Source of the DNA: Chaenocephalus aceratus
Lineage: Eukaryota > Chordata > Actinopteri > Perciformes > Channichthyidae
NCBI GenBank assembly: GCA_023974075.1
Contig: CM043797.1
Location: 28,998,523 to 29,062,522 of the forward strand
Reading direction: 5' to 3'
DNA length: 64,000 nucleotides
Each line of letters opens with the position of its first letter. Within the stretch, counting starts at the first letter, position 1. The position numbers and the translations under genes are program-made. Below the pieces are notes generated by a model that was not told the DNA's origin, made no database searches, and was given only the letters and a program-made list of their open reading frames with translations. Shown here in pieces: positions 1-12,779 of the stretch.

Positions 1-285
1 ATGAGAGAGGCTGGATTTGAACCTATGGAACATGCAGGGAACAGATCACAGAGAAATAATGTGGATATGCAACGGAGTTCTCTGAAAACTTGCATTCAGA
101 CCTGTGGGCTGGCCAATATGAATGAACTTGTTGCGTCATTGTAGGTGAAAAAAACCACAATATGTCCTCATCTCACCTGAGCAGAGAGATATGGTTCATA
201 AAACTTGAGGAACAGCAGTTGAGTTGGTCTCACACGGACCCGTCCCTAAGGAAGTGTAGTGATGGGGGCGATGAGCAGTGAAACC
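1..285. other. Unassigned sequence
   Basis: I see no coding exon, RNA gene or recognisable repeat here. The short open frames are of chance length and have no recognisable protein. Confidence 0.4.
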
Positions 286-289
286 TTAA

Positions 290-669
290 AGGTGGGGTAG
301 GTAAGTTTGAGAAACCAGGCTAGAGTGCGCTAGAATTTGAAAATACACAACCGGAAAAAATCTGCCACTTCCTTACAGAGCCCCTCCTCCAACACACACA
401 AACGCGCACATGACCAATAAGGGCACGAGATAAGTTTGTGCACAGATGGAAGGCTGACAGGCAGGTAGGCCATCCAGTTATTTTAGCCGGGCTGGCTAAA
501 ATTATTGGTCGTGCTTTTTACGGTACTACGGCTTCCACAGATGACGTTTTTGTATCGATTTGTTGTCAAAGCATTTAATATATTCATTGCTATCGGGATG
601 TTGAGAGCATTCCATGGAATATAACAAAGTGTATCTCGAGCCGGTTTCTCAAACTTACCTACCCCACCT
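290..669. mobile_element. TTAA-flanked non-autonomous DNA transposon (MITE), copy 1
   Basis: The ends are inverted repeats of nearly 30 bp: AGGTGGGGTAGGTAAGTTTG at the left and its complement at the right. Both sides carry TTAA (286-289 and 670-673), which fits a TTAA target-site duplication as in the piggyBac or Kolobok superfamilies. There is no transposase reading frame in the 380 bp, so it must be mobilised in trans. An internal near-palindrome around TTTTAGCCGG lies near 482-502. A second copy in opposite orientation lies at 52296-52654, which confirms the boundaries. The superfamily is inferred from the target site only. Confidence 0.85.
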
Positions 670-673
670 TTAA

Positions 674-3600
674 TATAAAACACAGTGATCTAACCAAGTT
701 CCTAGTTCTCTCCCTAACAGCACCTTGACGTGGGTCAAGAGGCAACAATTCTTGGAGAAAAATCATTACCACTGTTGCACACATAAGCAATGGAATTGGG
801 CAAACAGAACATATCCCATTCCCATTAACAAGGACGAGGCAGAAGAATGAAGTTGTATGAACTTTAGAGGATGGCAACATTGTGCTTCATGGCCTCTTGT
901 ACAAGTTAAACCCCTGCTGAAGAACAATACAACTCCCCTTTCAACTGTCCCTAAATCATGTCAAGCTTTACCAAACATACTTCTAACATCTGCTGCTCGT
1001 TACATCCATCTTCAAAAGACATTTGGTGGGTGTGTGGAAGGGGACGGATGAGAGGCACAGACAAGGAGATAGGTTTGAAGAAGGGTCATCAAAGGACAAA
1101 TGCCAAATAATGCTACTGCTAAGCTGATCTTAGAGCCTTTTATGCTTCTAATTCACAGGAAACTATAATCAACAATAATACAGCCATTTCATTACAGGTA
1201 ATATGTTTAGGACTGAAAATTATTCCCAGCTCAGTGCCTTTTTACTGCTCAAATCAGAACAAACACAAGATGGGTTAGGTTTAAATATTTGAAAATAAAA
1301 TAAAACACAAGAGCGCTTCACTTATCGAATGTTTCTATTTTTTTCCCATGTATTTTTTTCTTCGCTCTAGGCCACCAAAAGTTACAACTAGTACGTTCTT
1401 TCATTTGAGAGGGTAATAAGTGACAAGATAAATCAAGCGCTTCTGAAATGTTAAAAATATTTAAAATGATATCCATCTTTGTTTCGGATCAACCAATAAT
1501 ACACACAATATAGTACTAATAATATAGTACTATACTAACTTGTACACATAGTCGAAGTATGCATGCTTGACACGGTTCACATTGACATACGTAATATTTT
1601 TTAATTGCATTGTTTTTTTCACCACATTTATATAAAAGTATACACTAACCCAATGCAAATGTAACCAACAGTATTCAAATTTAAGTCTACTAGTTTGCTG
1701 GTAGACTGAGTATAATTGACTCAGTGGAAATCTCAGGCCTTCCAAATACTTCTGCGTAGCTTAGTAACCCAGACATGGGAAAATAAGGTTTGAGCAAGAG
1801 AAGCTTCATTATCTGTCGTAAAGTGAGAAGACAAGGATCGAAGTTGGATAGTCTTTGAATATTTGACAGGCTTGTCACATTTGAAAACCTACTTCATGTA
1901 ATTAACATTAAATTCCTGCCACCGTTCTGGTTGTTGACATCACATACATGTGACATCAGTGGAGTACAAAACATACATTTTATATCAATTAAAGGTGTTG
2001 CAGAGTTGGCCCTCAGAGAAGATAATTGTATTTAGTCTCATGAAATATTATGTTTTTATGTTGATAGAAATGTTTTCTATAACCAAACAAAGTACTTAGA
2101 TATGTGTTAACGTCACATCCCACTTTTAGGCTATTAGAAATGAAAAAGAAAGATTTGAAATCTAGATTGTTTAAACTTAAAGTACTAATACCTGTGTGTG
2201 CTTACCCTACTTGGTGTAAAAATAAAAATGTTTTCGTAATTGTACAACAGCATCACAATAAGGCTTACTTTACTGATAAAACAACCTACATGTAATAACT
2301 CAACTGTTAATAACTGCTCTTCTAAATACATTGTTTGACAATGGAAAACTCCAGCACTGGGTTTATTTATCTTTTCAATCACAAACCTCCACCAGGAATG
2401 GAAAGAGACTAGCAAGTTTTAATTTCATTGCATCTGATAAAGGACAGTTGATGTATCTCTAAAACTTTACAGTAAATGAAATGTGCCAATTTAATTCTGA
2501 GAAAACACCAGCACAGGCTTATCAAAGTAAAGGATTTGGTTCCTGCTGTCAGTTCAATCAGGAGAGATGGTTTTGATGTAAGAATACATATTTATTGCCA
2601 GAAATACACAAATTAATGTAATGGAGTTTTGGCGATTAGGCCCCATTGTCCAGGAGTATCATTCGGGAGGGGAGAACCGATCCGATGAAACCCCCGGGGT
2701 CTAGACACTGGTGGTGGTGAATGGATAGTTGGGTTCGATCTGAAGGGGAGTGGCTTAGCTTGACCCTGGATTCGAGGGACAGGAGTGGCTGAGATGGACA
2801 CCAGCATAACAAAGCAATGTGCCATATATGAATAAATGATGGGAGGGGAAGCTAAAAAATTAAAATAAAAGCACACATTTTCACCTGCCAGTGTTGGAAT
2901 CAGATCGTTTTTTAAATGTTGGTAATTATTGTCATAAATATTTCCAACATCATTCCTCTGACAGCCGTAGCATTAGTTAGCTTGGAACGCTTGCACATTT
3001 ACAAAATGTATGACCTATTTTTTCAATTGTTTCCTGTTCCTTTAAGTTTACTATGCAGTATATAATTAATAGTGGATTAGCCAACACTGTCAACTAAGCA
3101 TACATTCAATCAGTCGAAGACTTTGGGGCATAGTTTTATCTAAAGAATCTGTAACACAATCAAATGATGTGTATTAACTCAGAAATAATGCCAAGTGGCA
3201 ACTAAACTAAGTTAGCATATAATTTTTTTGCTACACTTTGAAAGCGGCATATATGTTGTTTAATTTATATTGCTTTGTGGCAACAGAGCCAATACAGTTC
3301 CTGAGACTATTGATGAACATTAATATCTGTTTGGGTGATATTATAGAAAACCATCATCTGCAACACATACCTCGACATCAGGGAAACACACTTCATGTAG
3401 GCCCAATCTGTAGGGATACTTCAGTGGCTAAGACACAACATGTATCCTCATGGTAATGTTTACTTTCCTGCCTATGAAAAGTGAAATAGGTATATTATTA
3501 TTGCCAAATACACCAGAGAATAGTCCATGTGGGAAGTTCCCCATGTCTTTAAGTCCTGGAAAATGAATACTGCTAAGACTTACTTAAACTGATGGTATAA

Positions 3601-5851
3601 GCATAAGATAATAATTTAGGAGGTTAAATGGACCATTTTATGGAAGTCTTCTTAGCTCTATTTTAGTTTTATCAAAACACCGATGTTCCATATGGAAACA
3701 TGATCAAATAAGCGCTCCCTTGTGTATGCACTTATTAGGGACATATTGGGAACACAGGAAAAGCAACAATTTGATGTTACACTTGGAGGAAGACGTATAT
3801 AAATACAGCCTCACAATTATGTGTTAGTTCACAATATCTACTGTAGAGCTCCAGGAATGAGTAAAACAATATGGAAATTATTTAGCATTTTTTTGCTTAC
3901 GGTCCCCTTGCCTAAAATTCCACGGGTGTTTAGGTAAGATGCCTTATATAAGGCCTTTGCTTTGTTCTACAACATGGAATTAGTCAGACACATGAATTTT
4001 CTATCTTTTTACGTTTCTTAAAAAGGCAGTTTCTAACAATTGGCCAAATAGGACAACTCCAAGTCATTGCGCTGAACAGTTGTCTGCCCAGAGCTAAATA
4101 AAGTAATGCAGCCGTGGTGTAGTTCCTTTATAGTAGCCTAGGTTTTAACCTTGGGTAAAGATTCAAAAATATGGAACACCTGCAGCATTGGATATATTAA
4201 AGAAATTCATATTAATGCTACATACAAAATTCAGTGCATAGACATTCATAAAGCAATGAATAAAGCAACATAACACAGAATGTCCTTAGGGTCCTCATAA
4301 GGTAGCTGAACCACTCTTAAGTGTATTTGACAGTTGTGTTAATGAGCCTGGGGTGAAGTTTTTCTAGGCGTTCATATTATAGAGATGCTCTCTGACTGCC
4401 ATCCTAGCGATATTCTACAGTGCATACATGCATAAATGTATACTTAATAAATCTATTGTAGCATAAATGTGGTGTTATTTACACTCAACTTCATCAGTGC
4501 TTACATTCTTCATGGAGGCTATTTAAAGGACAATAGAACAGCGTTACACCCACGCAACTTGTGTCCAACGCTCATGTGTCCAAGTCTGTACATTCTCAGC
4601 ATAATAGTCAATGTTTGGTCACATCTTACAATACTTGCTGTTATAATGGGGATGGCTTGCAGGTACTGGTTCTCTATATTGTTATTGTCACTAATAGTCC
4701 TATTACACTGCATTGCATACTGTAGGTCACTTACTCATACACAGGGGAACGTTACAGTTACAGTGGCAATACAACTGAGCTATTCTGGAATATTTGTGTC
4801 AAACAATGAACATGAACAAATGTTGTCATGAGCCTGAGGTAAGTGCGGGGTGGTCCAGTGTCCAGTGAGACAAAGCCAAATACATCCGTAACTGTTGTGT
4901 GTGTGCTTTGCTGTGTGAGTCTGTGTGCGTGTGTGTGTCAAATCATATAAGAATAATTATAATGAGTGTGCAGATAATAATTTGTTAATAAAGGCCTATT
5001 GTACCTGTAACAAATCTGTACAATTAAGATATATTTAATATATAAAATTGAGAAATGGAATTTGTAATACAATTATATTGCAGATTTCTTTTGTATAATT
5101 CACAACATGATTTTCACATTTTCCACTACTTTGTTGTGTGTTTTCTATATCAGATGCTTTATGTCATTATATGTGCTATCGAAAGCCAGGCTGGTTTTCC
5201 CAACATGCAACATAACCTTTCCATCCTTAAGTAACATTAATGTTCTCAAGAATCGTGAACAAAATTGTTTATTTTTCCATTTACAATATTGTAATTTTTT
5301 CTCCCACATATTTTGATTGGTTTTCTTAATGATGTACACTTTTCCTTCAACTGAATGAGAATGTCTTTATTGAAAGATAAAGTTGCTTAACATAGGATTT
5401 TTGTCAGGACAATGTCATAAACTGTCAAGTTTGTTGCCAAGATCATCTTTCCCCCGATTGACTTGCAGGACAAATGGTCTAAGCTGATGGGGAACTGGTT
5501 CATATATTTGTTTAACTATATTAAACCTTGGATTAACAGCATAAACAAACATGGTGGATGCTTATCATCCATGTCCAGGGTCCAAAAAAAGATTCCAGCC
5601 ATTGTAAAGGATGCATAGGACTCCACTCATCAATCTCACATGAGAATAGTAGCTTCCATAACATTTGTACGCCAGCTCACTTTTAAACTAAATAGATATT
5701 TGTGACATTTAACAATTTAACAGAGTGTATCTTAGGGAACCACTGGGTAATGTCACGTGTCCGAAATCTGGTCAGTGTTTTGTACTTTGTCATGTTGTAA
5801 ACATACAGAGCTGACCCTGGACATGAACCCTGTTTGTTTGTCATTGGAATC

Positions 5852-5853
<2 letters not shown>
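674..5853. other. Intergenic, no gene recognised
   Basis: AT-rich sequence with only short unrelated open frames. A GC-richer patch at about 2610-2880 could be a dispersed repeat fragment, but I cannot name it. No exon with convincing splice sites and a known protein was found. Confidence 0.4.

Positions 5854-5919
<66 letters not shown>
5854..5919. repeat. (GT)33 microsatellite
   Basis: Uninterrupted GT dinucleotide run of 66 bp. It produces a false histidine/threonine reading frame on the minus strand. Confidence 0.97.
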
Positions 5920-5922
<3 letters not shown>

Positions 5923-8900
5923 AGAGGCTTGATGACATTAAGGGCACATCTTCTGTCTAATATGATGTAAATAAAAAACACCAAGTATCTTTAATAAGGA
6001 AGAAAGACTGTGGCTTTTACTGTCTTTACACACTTTACACTTTTGACTGATTAATGTTTGAGTCTGTGGATGCATTTTATTATGTGATAAATTAGCATTA
6101 ACATCTCCTTTTCTTTTGCCTTTTCTCATTAAACTGTTTTGTTTTGTATATATTTGTCAAGTGTAGTTGGGTCACACTGATACTGAAACACTAGGGCTAG
6201 TTTTCAAGAAGACAGATTGAAACTATACTCCTTCAGCAGTCAACATCATAGTTGTCTGGACCAGGCAATTTGTTCTATTGTATGTGGTCCTGGATAGTCT
6301 CACTCGCTTCAAACTCTTGCATCTGGTTTTCAGGAGCTCTTGTTCCTCAACTTCAACTAGTTGCATTTATCAGGTAGGAAACTAGAAAAAGCACAACTGT
6401 AGGCCAACTGTAAATCAGTTTGTGATTGTGTTAAAACTTCATAAGTGTGCTTTTTTACTTTCTGGGAGTTCATGCACAGACTAAACCTGAAAACCCTGTC
6501 CATTTGGTTTGATACAATTGTAAATGCAACATTTATGAATCGTTATCTTTGAATTTGTTTTAAGCAAACTTATTGCCAAAGAGTTGCTCATTAATCCATT
6601 AAGTTAGTATCATCAGTTATTAGGAAAAGTTCTTCTCGCTAAAGTCAAAATAAGTCCAAAAGTAATTCTCCATTCATCTCCACACTTATTCTCCACTAAC
6701 TCCGGAGAGAAACCTCTAGCTTCACAGCTGCTAATTGCTCCACTTTGCTCATCTCTATAGACAGAGACTTTGTCTGTCTGTAGAGGTGAACAAAGTGCAT
6801 TTTGGTGTTGAGCAGTGTGGGGTTGTAAAGGGACTTTCACCGTAACAACAGCTCTCTGCTGGTGGAAAACAACGCTATAAGAGCAGTGAGAGTGAAACCA
6901 GAACAGTACAATTGTTAACTAAAGCTCGGACCACCTGAATAATTGCTTTTTTGTTATTTTTCCCAGCTTTCGATAAACTTCACCACTGTTCTGTCTGTGC
7001 TCGTTCTCATTACTGACAACTAATACAGGTGGTAAGTCATTAGGGTTATTAACTTTTCTAAACTGTAAAACACTGATGTACATACAGTACATCAATGTGT
7101 TACAGTTTAAACAAGGAGATGTTGATGTTAGCCAACCAGTCTGACTGTTTTCTTTTCTTTTCTTCCTTATCAAATTGTGTGGATAATTCTCAGCCTGTAT
7201 GCAATATGCAATGGAAAATTGGTTGCCATGTAAACTAGGGTGACCCGCAGACTTTACTTTGCTGCCTCCTGTTATTTTTGTTATTCTTGTGCAACTTCTT
7301 TTTACAAATCCTCTCAGAAGGTGCACATTATTGGTAAATTAGTTTGTCAGTCAGGAACCACTTAGATAAAAAGCCTGCAAAGTTTTCAATGGAGTTGTTT
7401 CTTTCCGTCCCCTGTATTCTCGCACTACGTCGACTTCTCTGTTCATTTCAATGTTCTCCTCTAACCCTCCAGCCCTCCACCCGTCCCTTCCTCCCTTTAT
7501 CTTTTATCCCCTCTGTATATGCAAATACGTCTCCATTACTCTAATTGGCTCTGGGAGGTTTGAATATTTCACGTGGACCATCTTCACTGCACAGACGAGA
7601 GACGATGGACTATGTGGCATAACATCGTTCTAATGGAAGTCACACACACACTGAGGTATGGTTGAATGAACAAAGGTCATGTAATTTACACACTTTGCTT
7701 GTCATATTAGCCACATGAAGCAGGGCAGAGTTATGGGGTGCTGACAGTTTTACAGCTTGACAGGGAGTTATGAGGTTAGTGAGGGGCTAAGGTGTGTGTA
7801 TGTACCACTCTGCATCATAATGAATAATGCACCCAATATTCATGGTTGCATATGTGGAGGAGAATCACTGTTATATATGAGTGTATGAAGGCTTTGTTGA
7901 AGAACATCGAGTTAGTTTCCTTTGCTACTTGACCTCTTCAAACAATGCTACTGTGAATTTATTCTGTGTAGTCCGAGTTGAACAACATTACGTTTTTAAC
8001 AAAAGAAACAAACCCAATGTGGATGGCATTTGAACAGCTGTTGTAGGAGCTGAACTAAGGCTTTAAGCCAATGAGGTACTGCTTTGTTGACCTAACTGAT
8101 GCACGCTTTAGCTTGTCAGGTGAATACATCTCTGAATTGTTTCCAATGGAATATCTATTTAACATTTGTTTTCCATTACTGTTGTCCATTAAACGTGCAT
8201 CAGACTCAACCACCGTACCAATGACACTTCCCAAACTTAGCCAAACTTTACCTCAGCCTATGCTTGTGTATGCCTGGGTATGTGTGTGGTCAATAACAGT
8301 TTAGCCTTCCAGCGAAACCCTAGTGAGCGAACATTGGTTCCTACTTTTATATTCAGAGAGCTTATTGAATACAGTTGTCATGGAATATTTGATGATGTGA
8401 TTATGATTTAATCTATAGCACTTTTAGGACTTCTCGTCCAGCTTGGTTAAAAGCTCCAGAAAAGGATTACATTGCATTTTCTGCACGAGAGGGGAACTGT
8501 AGAGTAGAATTATTCACAAGTCCCAAACTTCCTTGTCAAACCCAAAAGAAGCCCAGACCCCAGACCCATGCAGAACTGAAGAACTCATAAATGAAAACAT
8601 TCAAAGGTTTTGAATATCTGTGACGTCTCGGGCTTCAGCGACCTTCATCAGTTTAATATGGATCTGTTGGCTGTAAACATGTAGATGAAGATTTATGAAT
8701 GAAGGATTGACCTTCATCTTCCTCATGGTTCTTGTAAGATGATTAACTGTCAGACACTCTGTACAGGGCGTGTCTGCTCACGCCCTTTAGACCACCTTGC
8801 CAGTCTTGCCATGTGTTTGTCCATGTGTTTAGTTTAGTAGGGGGGTGTGTTCCTCCATAATGAATCTTAGACTGCCTTCTCACTTGTTTTCCTTTTCGAT

Positions 8901-9578
8901 CTGTCCTCTCCCTCCACCTTCTTCTCATCCATCACTTTTTACATATATCTCTCTGGTTCCCTCAACTCTTTCACATCACTCTCTCTTTCTCTTTTTTCCA
9001 AGGCAGCTAAGTTCCTTTCTAATCAGCTCACTCGTAAATTTCTCTGTTGTTTCACTGTCTTTATTACACGCGTTCTTCTGAATGCCAGTAACATTTTAGT
9101 AATCTGAAGTCAGACGCTTATTACAAAAGATGCTTATTTACTGAAATAGTATCTCTTTATTTACCCAAAATTCACATTCAAGAACTGCTGCTCTTCAACA
9201 GATTTACGACACTGTATTGAGTTTAAAGTATGACATTATTCAAAGCTAAAAATATATTTTTTTAATTCATGTGGAGATCCTAAGGTTTCCAAACATGCCA
9301 AATATGCCTAAAAAGATGCAGAAATCTAGAAGATTATTATTCGAAGGAATGATGCAGCTATAAATCATTGAGTATTGGGTTTGAATATTTTAGCAGTGTA
9401 AACATCACAAAGCTTCAATGACTATTTGGAACAACCTGAATTACAGAATATAAATAACACCACAGTGTGGAATAAGATGATTTTAACAACACTAAATCCT
9501 CAATTGTAAACAGCATGTTCAAGTTGCAGAATCAGAAACATTAAAAGAGACAGACGGAAACCTCACACAGCTTTGTCC
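5920..9578. other. Intergenic, no gene recognised
   Basis: No recognisable exon. The stretch at about 6620-6950 has the look of a dispersed teleost repeat, but it has no second copy in this window to support it. The rest is AT-rich with small chance reading frames. Confidence 0.35.
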
Positions 9579-9583
9579 CAAAC

Positions 9584-10024
9584 TGTGGTGTCTCGACATT
9601 TGTGTTAAGTTAATTTATTTAGTTCAGTCCTTTTGTCTTTTGCCTTGTCTTGTGATTTCCTGTTTTATTTTGTAGTAACCTTTCCCTCTCGTTTCAGAGC
9701 ATTCCTGCCCTTGTGTGTTTTTCCCTCCAGTGTGATTGTCAGCCCCTCCCTTAATTGTTGCCACTTGTGTCCCCTTACCTAGTGTGTATATATAGTCTGC
9801 ATCTCCCTTTGTTCTGTGCCAGTTCGTCTTGTCTCGTCAAGCCTGCCAGTCATTCCTTGATCGTGTTAAGTATATTTTTGATAGTCCATGTAGATGTTTT
9901 TGTTTAGAGTTTTGATCCTCCAAGTGAGCGTTTTGTGTTTTGACCATAATTAAAAGACCTTGTTAATCCTGATCTGTTTCTGGTGTTGTGCGTTTGGATC
10001 CTGAGCCTTGTGACATTCTTAACA
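9584..10024 (+). repeat. 5' LTR of the gypsy element
   Basis: 441 bp, starts TGTGGTGTCT and ends TTCTTAACA. It contains a TATA-like run at about 9787-9794 and an ATTAAA-type polyadenylation signal near 9948, the expected LTR promoter and poly(A) elements. Matched by the 3' LTR at 18430-18866. Confidence 0.95.
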
Positions 10025-10042
10025 GTACGAACTGGCCAAAGA

Positions 10043-12240
10043 ATGGACCCAGCCGACCCAGACAGGTTCAGAGCAGCTCTGCGCTCACAAGGCACGCTTT
10101 TGTCTCAGCATGACGATCAGCTGAATTAAATTGACCAGGGAGTGAGAGACTAGAGTAGTCATCAAGAAAGCTTCCAAACATCTGTGAACAGCCAAGTAAA
10201 CCACCTGGCAGATCAGCTTGTCCGTGCCCTTGCCCACCTGGAAGCTGGATCAAAAACTTTTTCCGCTGCTGCGCCCCTGCCTGAGGCTGTGAATCCTGTG
10301 ATCCAAGGACCTACTCCTTCTTCATGCTCTCGTCTCGCATCTCCAAGGCAAGGCAAGTTTATTATTGACTTTTTTTCTTTTTCTGACAAGTCTGGGCTGT
10401 CACAACCTCACACATCTGACACAGACCTGAGGTGTTACCGATCTGCAATCTGACACCAAGACCTGTACACCTTCTGCTTGTGTCAGGTAACACTCTTGTT
10501 CATTTCTTTCTATCAGATATATTCTCTGATTTACCTCACCATTGATTTTGCTTTTTTCAATTAAGGGAGGTGATGATATAGATGAGCCTGCTGCAGATGG
10601 TTTCATGGATGTCCTTTGTTTTTGTTTGTATAGAACACACAAGTACATACTTTATGTTGAAGGAAAAGGGCAGTCATTCAGTTGTATGTAAGGCAAGGCA
10701 AGTTTATTTATATAGCACCTTTAAACACAAGGCAATTCAAAGTGATTTACAAAAAAGGAAAGACATTAAGAAAATGGCATTTAAAATCAGTCATTAAAAA
10801 GAAAAGATAATAAAATAAACATTAAAAAAAAAAATACATGGATAAAAGTTACAGTGCAGTTTAAGATGTGAATAGTTCAATTAAAAGCAGCGGCAAAAAG
10901 ATAAGTCTTCAGCCTGGATTTAAAAGTAGTCTGAGTTGCAGCGGACCTGCAGTTTTCAGGGAGTTTGTTCCAGATATTTGGAGCATAATAACTGAACGCT
11001 GCTTCTCCATGTTTAGTTCTGACTCTGGGGACAGAAAGCTGACCAGTCCCTGAAGACCTGAGAGATCTGGATGGTTCATAATTTAGCAGTAGGTCAGAAA
11101 TGTATTTTGGGCCTAAACCATTCAAAGCTTTATAAACCAGCAGCAGTATTTTGAAATCTATTCTTTGACACACAGGAAGCCAGTGTAAAGACTTCAGAAC
11201 AGGAGTGATGTGATCCACTTTCTTAGTGTTAGTGAGGACTCGAGCAGCGGCGTTCTGAATCAGCTGCAGCTTTCTAATAGATTTTTTAGTGAGACCTGTG
11301 AAGACACCATTGCAGTAGTCCAGTCTACTGAAGATAAAAGCATGGACAAGTTTTTCCAAATCCTGCTGTAACATTAGTCTTTTAATCCTAGATATATTCT
11401 TTAGGTGATTGTAGGCTGATTTAGTAACTGTTTTAATGTGACTGTTGAAACTCAGGTGACTATGACTACACCTAGATTTCTGGCTTTGTTGTTTTGAACA
11501 TTGCAGACTGAAGCTCAGCGCTAACTTTTATACGTTCTGCCTTGGCTCCAGAAACCATTACATCAGTTTTATCTTTGTTTAATTGATTCCAGTCATTGAT
11601 TTGTTCAATGCACTTACTCAGTGTTTGAATTGGAGCATAGTCTCCTGGTGTCATCTGCATAGCTTTGGTAACTTATTTTGTTGTTCATCATTATCTGAGC
11701 CAGTGGTAGCATTTAGATGTTAAAGAGAAGAGGCCCCAAGATGGAGCCTTGAGGAACCCCACATGTCATATTTGTCAACTCAGATGTGTATTTACCTATA
11801 GAAACAAAGTTGTTTCTGTCCTTTAAGTAGGATAAGTAGAGAAATTCTCCGGTGACTCAGGTGACTGTCGTCCTTTTTTAGTCCAATGTGACCTGCATTA
11901 TCAACATCAGCCTTTAGCTTTCATGATAACACACTTGACTGGTAGAGCAGCAGCCTGGGCTACAGCAGAATGGGCCAGAGACTCTCTCCTTTGCAGATCA
12001 CTCAGACTGTTTACTGATTCCCTGAAAAATATTTTTGATCGTACAGCACCAGGGAGAGAAGCGGCTAAAGCTCTAGTTCAAATCAAGCAAAGAAATCAAA
12101 GAGTGTCTGATTATGCCATAGAGTTTAGGACAGGCGCCTCCGCCAGGGCCTGTGTTTCTACTGCGGGCATCGTGGACACCTGATGGCCACTTGCTCACTA
12201 AAAGACGGGGCTCCCCAGGCAAGAGGAGGGCGCTGGTGAG
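10043..12240 (+). pseudogene. Gypsy gag remnant (capsid and CCHC zinc knuckle), interrupted
   Basis: The frame starts MDPADPDRFRAAL at 10043, just after the 5' LTR, and meets a TAA stop at 10127-10129. Capsid-like sequence resumes after the L2 insertion at about 11835 and runs as an open frame from 11923 (HLTGRAAAWATAEW and on). The segment after about 12130 has shifted frame, with apparent loss of part of gag. It then encodes a CX2CX4HX4C zinc knuckle (CFYCGHRGHLMATC) at about 12150-12190, the nucleic-acid-binding part of Gag. Not functional as it stands. Confidence 0.85.
10345..11834 (-). mobile_element. 5'-truncated L2-type LINE inserted in gypsy gag, with a 3' extension
   Basis: The minus strand encodes the C-terminal part of an L2/CR1-type LINE ORF2. 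A 165-codon frame at 10877-11374 contains RLDYCNGVF and WLPVCQRIDFKILLLVYKAL, and a broken piece upstream (11472-11660) corresponds to the palm region after the YADD box. The usual 3' end, GCTATATAAATAAACTTGCC, falls near 10690-10715. The copy then continues for about 340 bp of sequence also present 3' of the L2 copy at 26.6-31.7 kb, and ends in a second AAACTTGCCTTGCCTT tail next to the gag flank. It is truncated at the 5' side near 11834, where gag resumes. Confidence 0.88.
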
Positions 12241-12620
12241 CCGACTAACTTCTGACTACTCTCCTCGTACGCTGACTCCTATCCAAGTAAAATTAGGTAA
12301 GCAGACCTTAACACAGAATGTTCTCATTGATTCAGGAGCAGACGAAAGTTTAATGGACTGGAATCTTGCCAAAAGCTTGAACATTGTCAGCATGCCCTTA
12401 GCGAAAACTTTAAATGCCAGCGCCCTTGATGGAAGATTATTGTTTCAAGTCACTCACCACACAGAACCCGTCCAGGTTATCATAAATCACAACCACTCAG
12501 AATTCATGACATTCCATTTATTCGACTCCGCCCAACATCCTATGATTTTAGGCTTCCCATGGTTGAGAAGACTTAATCCTCACATTGACTGGCGTTCCGG
12601 TAGGGTGAAGGGTTGGGGAA
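12240..12620 (+). pseudogene. Gypsy aspartic protease domain
   Basis: Part of the 293-codon open frame at 12152-13033. The segment VLIDSGADESLMDW contains the catalytic DSGA motif of retroviral-type pepsin-like proteases, followed by the FDSAQHPMILGFPWL flap-side and hydrophobic-Gly region seen in gypsy proteases. It would process the Gag-Pol polyprotein. The copy is embedded in a disabled element. Confidence 0.85.
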
Positions 12621-12779
12621 GAGAATGTAATCCTACATGTTTGGTTTCATCAGGAGAAGTTGAAGGGCTGTCTGTAGGAAGGGTTACTTCAGGTAGTGAA
12701 GTAGAGACTAAGGAATTAACTCATGACCATGCCTCTGACTTACCAGACCTGCCCAATGTTCCCTCCTGTTACCACAACC

